A DNA stretch of 64,000 nucleotides from Chalciporus piperatus (lineage: Eukaryota; Basidiomycota; Agaricomycetes; Boletales; Boletaceae). Position 1 is the stretch's first letter. Each line of letters opens with the position of its first letter. The stretch is taken from the NCBI GenBank assembly GCA_038093975.1, contig JBBPTG010000007.1, positions 361,364 through 425,363 of the forward strand, in the 5' to 3' direction. The notes beneath the pieces were generated by a model, which did no database searches, was not told the DNA's origin, and was given only the letters and a program-made list of their open reading frames with translations. The translations under genes were made by a program, and so were the position numbers. Positions 59,924 to 64,000 of the stretch are shown here, piece by piece.

Positions 59924-60819
59924 CTACCGTCCGCTCACACTTGTCAGCTTGTCCGTTAGCCAGCCGAGAGGTGTCTGTAGTGTCCCATTCCGTGCTCCTC
60001 CCACCGCACTACCCAAAGCTAGAGGATTCGCTGACATGAACGCGTCCTTTCGGGCCTTGGATGCCAGTTTCGCTAGATAATTGATCTCCGTCAGTATCCA
60101 ACGACTCGCGGCAGTTATCTGATAGTAAAACAAGGATATCCAGCTCTTCCAAATCAAAGCGGCAAAAATAGCAGAGACAAAAATAGCACATCGAATGTGA
60201 CACCTACCTGAATTGCTGATTTCGTCGACATTGGTCTCCAAGACAAGTCCACCTTGAATGATCTCCGAAAGGATGTGGTGAGCCTTTGACGGTTTCATGA
60301 CTTAGCCTAAAGTACTTCAATTCTTTGGAGTGGAAACGAACCTCGTCAAAGTGAAACACCAAGTCGAGTTCGCAAACATTCTCAAAAGCGCGGTCCAGTG
60401 CCTCGACGAAGACCTTGCAGTTTCATGTGATTGGCACCGTTGTACGACATGTGTGGCACAGACGCCTGCTCACCTGGATCAAATCCAGAACTCCAAGCTC
60501 GCTCTCGGCACCATCGACGACGAATACGAAGTAAAGGGTAGCGTAATTCCTGTATACGACCCGCCAACGTTCGTCCGAGTCATCCTTGGGACCCAGAAAC
60601 GCCTCGAGCTCCGGTGCGTCCAGAAAGTTGCAGAGCGCAGCGGGACGGACCGATATCAGAGAGAATATCTTTTGAATGACCGTCTGAGAAGATTGGTGGA
60701 GGGGCGTATAGAACTTTGTTAGCCTAGGGATACCCGACGTGTTGACTGGAACCTGGGCCTTGAGCACGTTGAGAACGGGGACGAAAAGATGACTGACAAA
60801 TCAGAACAGCGTGGATCAT
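59924..60819 (-). CDS. APS3: AP-3 adaptor complex sigma subunit
   Basis: This is the small subunit of AP-3, which sorts cargo from Golgi or endosome to the vacuole. The first exon is MIHAVLI (ATG 60819-60817); a GTCAGT...TTCCAG intron restores the family start MIHAVLIFNTSGIPRLTKFY. Then VVYRNYATLYFVFVVDGAES, ELGVLDLIQVFVEALDRAFE and NVCELDLVFHFDE follow, with HHILSEIIQGGLVLETNVDE. These match sigma-3 and not sigma-1 or sigma-2. A tail of about 50 residues (KLASKARKDAFMSANPLALG) extends past the usual end and stops at TAG 59926-59924. Confidence 0.9.
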
Positions 60820-61203
60820 GGCGAGTTCTGCTTAGCAAAACCGGGGTTGTCGTCGCGCTCACACCACTGAGTTGGAAGGGAGTTATTTGTGCGGTGGTGT
60901 GAATTCACCTGCTCTAGGGGTGCTGGTGAGATCTAGTGAGAGTGACAGGCGAATGGTTGAATGTCAAGTTGTGTCGGCGCGATAAGATAAAATGTACATC
61001 GGAACTTTTGTCAAACTCACGCGCCACACCCGGACTCGATGAAGACAGTTGAATGAATACTGAACTATACTAGCTGAACGTAACGGCAGAGTTAAATGCG
61101 ACGTGTGCAAACACGCAGGGCCCCTGACCCCAGTTCAAAACGCGGCTCATAATTCTCAACAGGCAGACACTCTGAGATGAAGGAACCGAATACCAACCCA
61201 CGA
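60820..61203. promoter_or_regulatory. Upstream of AP-3 sigma and 3' flank of the Ecdysoneless-like gene
   Basis: These 384 bases separate two minus-strand genes. They hold the AP-3 sigma promoter and the end of the neighbouring transcript. No extra gene, TATA box or repeat is recognised. Confidence 0.4.

Positions 61204-64000
<2,797 letters not shown>

Overview
The window is a gene-dense stretch of nuclear DNA from a filamentous basidiomycete, most likely an agaricomycete. Nearly every gene is broken by several short introns of about 40-70 nt, intergenic gaps are usually a few hundred bases, and the proteins are fungal housekeeping families plus one Ser/Thr-rich membrane protein of a type I associate with Agaricomycetes. 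The species cannot be fixed from sequence alone. No bacterial, viral, rRNA or CRISPR sequence is seen.

Layout, left to right. 0-6 kb: 3' part of MCM3 (+), converging on a RINT1/TIP20 vesicle-tethering gene (-). 6.1-8.1 kb: tandem duplicate beta-carbonic anhydrases (+) with identical exon structure, each with a 25-nt microexon carrying the first zinc motif. 8.3-13.6 kb: a HAD hydrolase (-), a peroxisomal ABCD half-transporter (+) and a PRELI/UPS lipid-transfer gene (+). 13.9-23.7 kb: BRF1 (TFIIIB, -) and the largest TFIIIC subunit (+), two RNA polymerase III factors that diverge from one 0.48-kb intergenic region. 24.5-27 kb: the unknown polytopic membrane protein. 27.2-33.9 kb: an SSK2-type MAPKKK (-) divergent from a DRG1/RBG1 GTPase (+).

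34-36.4 kb is the only accessory-looking segment. It holds a gene with a central Cys pattern matching the Zn2Cys6 spacing, next to an 0.8-kb pogo/Tigger-like element. That element has perfect 27-nt inverted ends and a transposase C-terminal remnant.

36.6-50.6 kb: a metallo-beta-lactamase-fold hydrolase (+), a second PRELI gene (+), RIC1 (+), a 2-oxoglutarate/Fe(II) oxygenase (+) and sterol glucosyltransferase ATG26 (-). 51.2-55 kb: a SUR7/PalI membrane protein with two GC-AG introns, an intron-containing tRNA-Lys(CUU), an unresolved spliced gene (-) and a C2H2 zinc-finger factor (+). 55.5-64 kb: a large-subunit catalase fused to a DJ-1-like domain (+), MED6 (+), AP-3 sigma (-) and an Ecdysoneless/SGT1-family gene (-) that runs off the right edge.

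Most of these genes are conserved and not functionally linked. The exceptions are the BRF1/TFC3 pair, the two PRELI paralogues and the carbonic anhydrase tandem. I found no convincing undescribed system. The best leads are the shared Pol III-factor promoter, the carbonic anhydrase duplication with divergence beside the zinc ligands, the transposon/Zn-cluster pair, and several unusual gene structures (3-nt start exon, 25-nt microexons, paired GC-AG introns).
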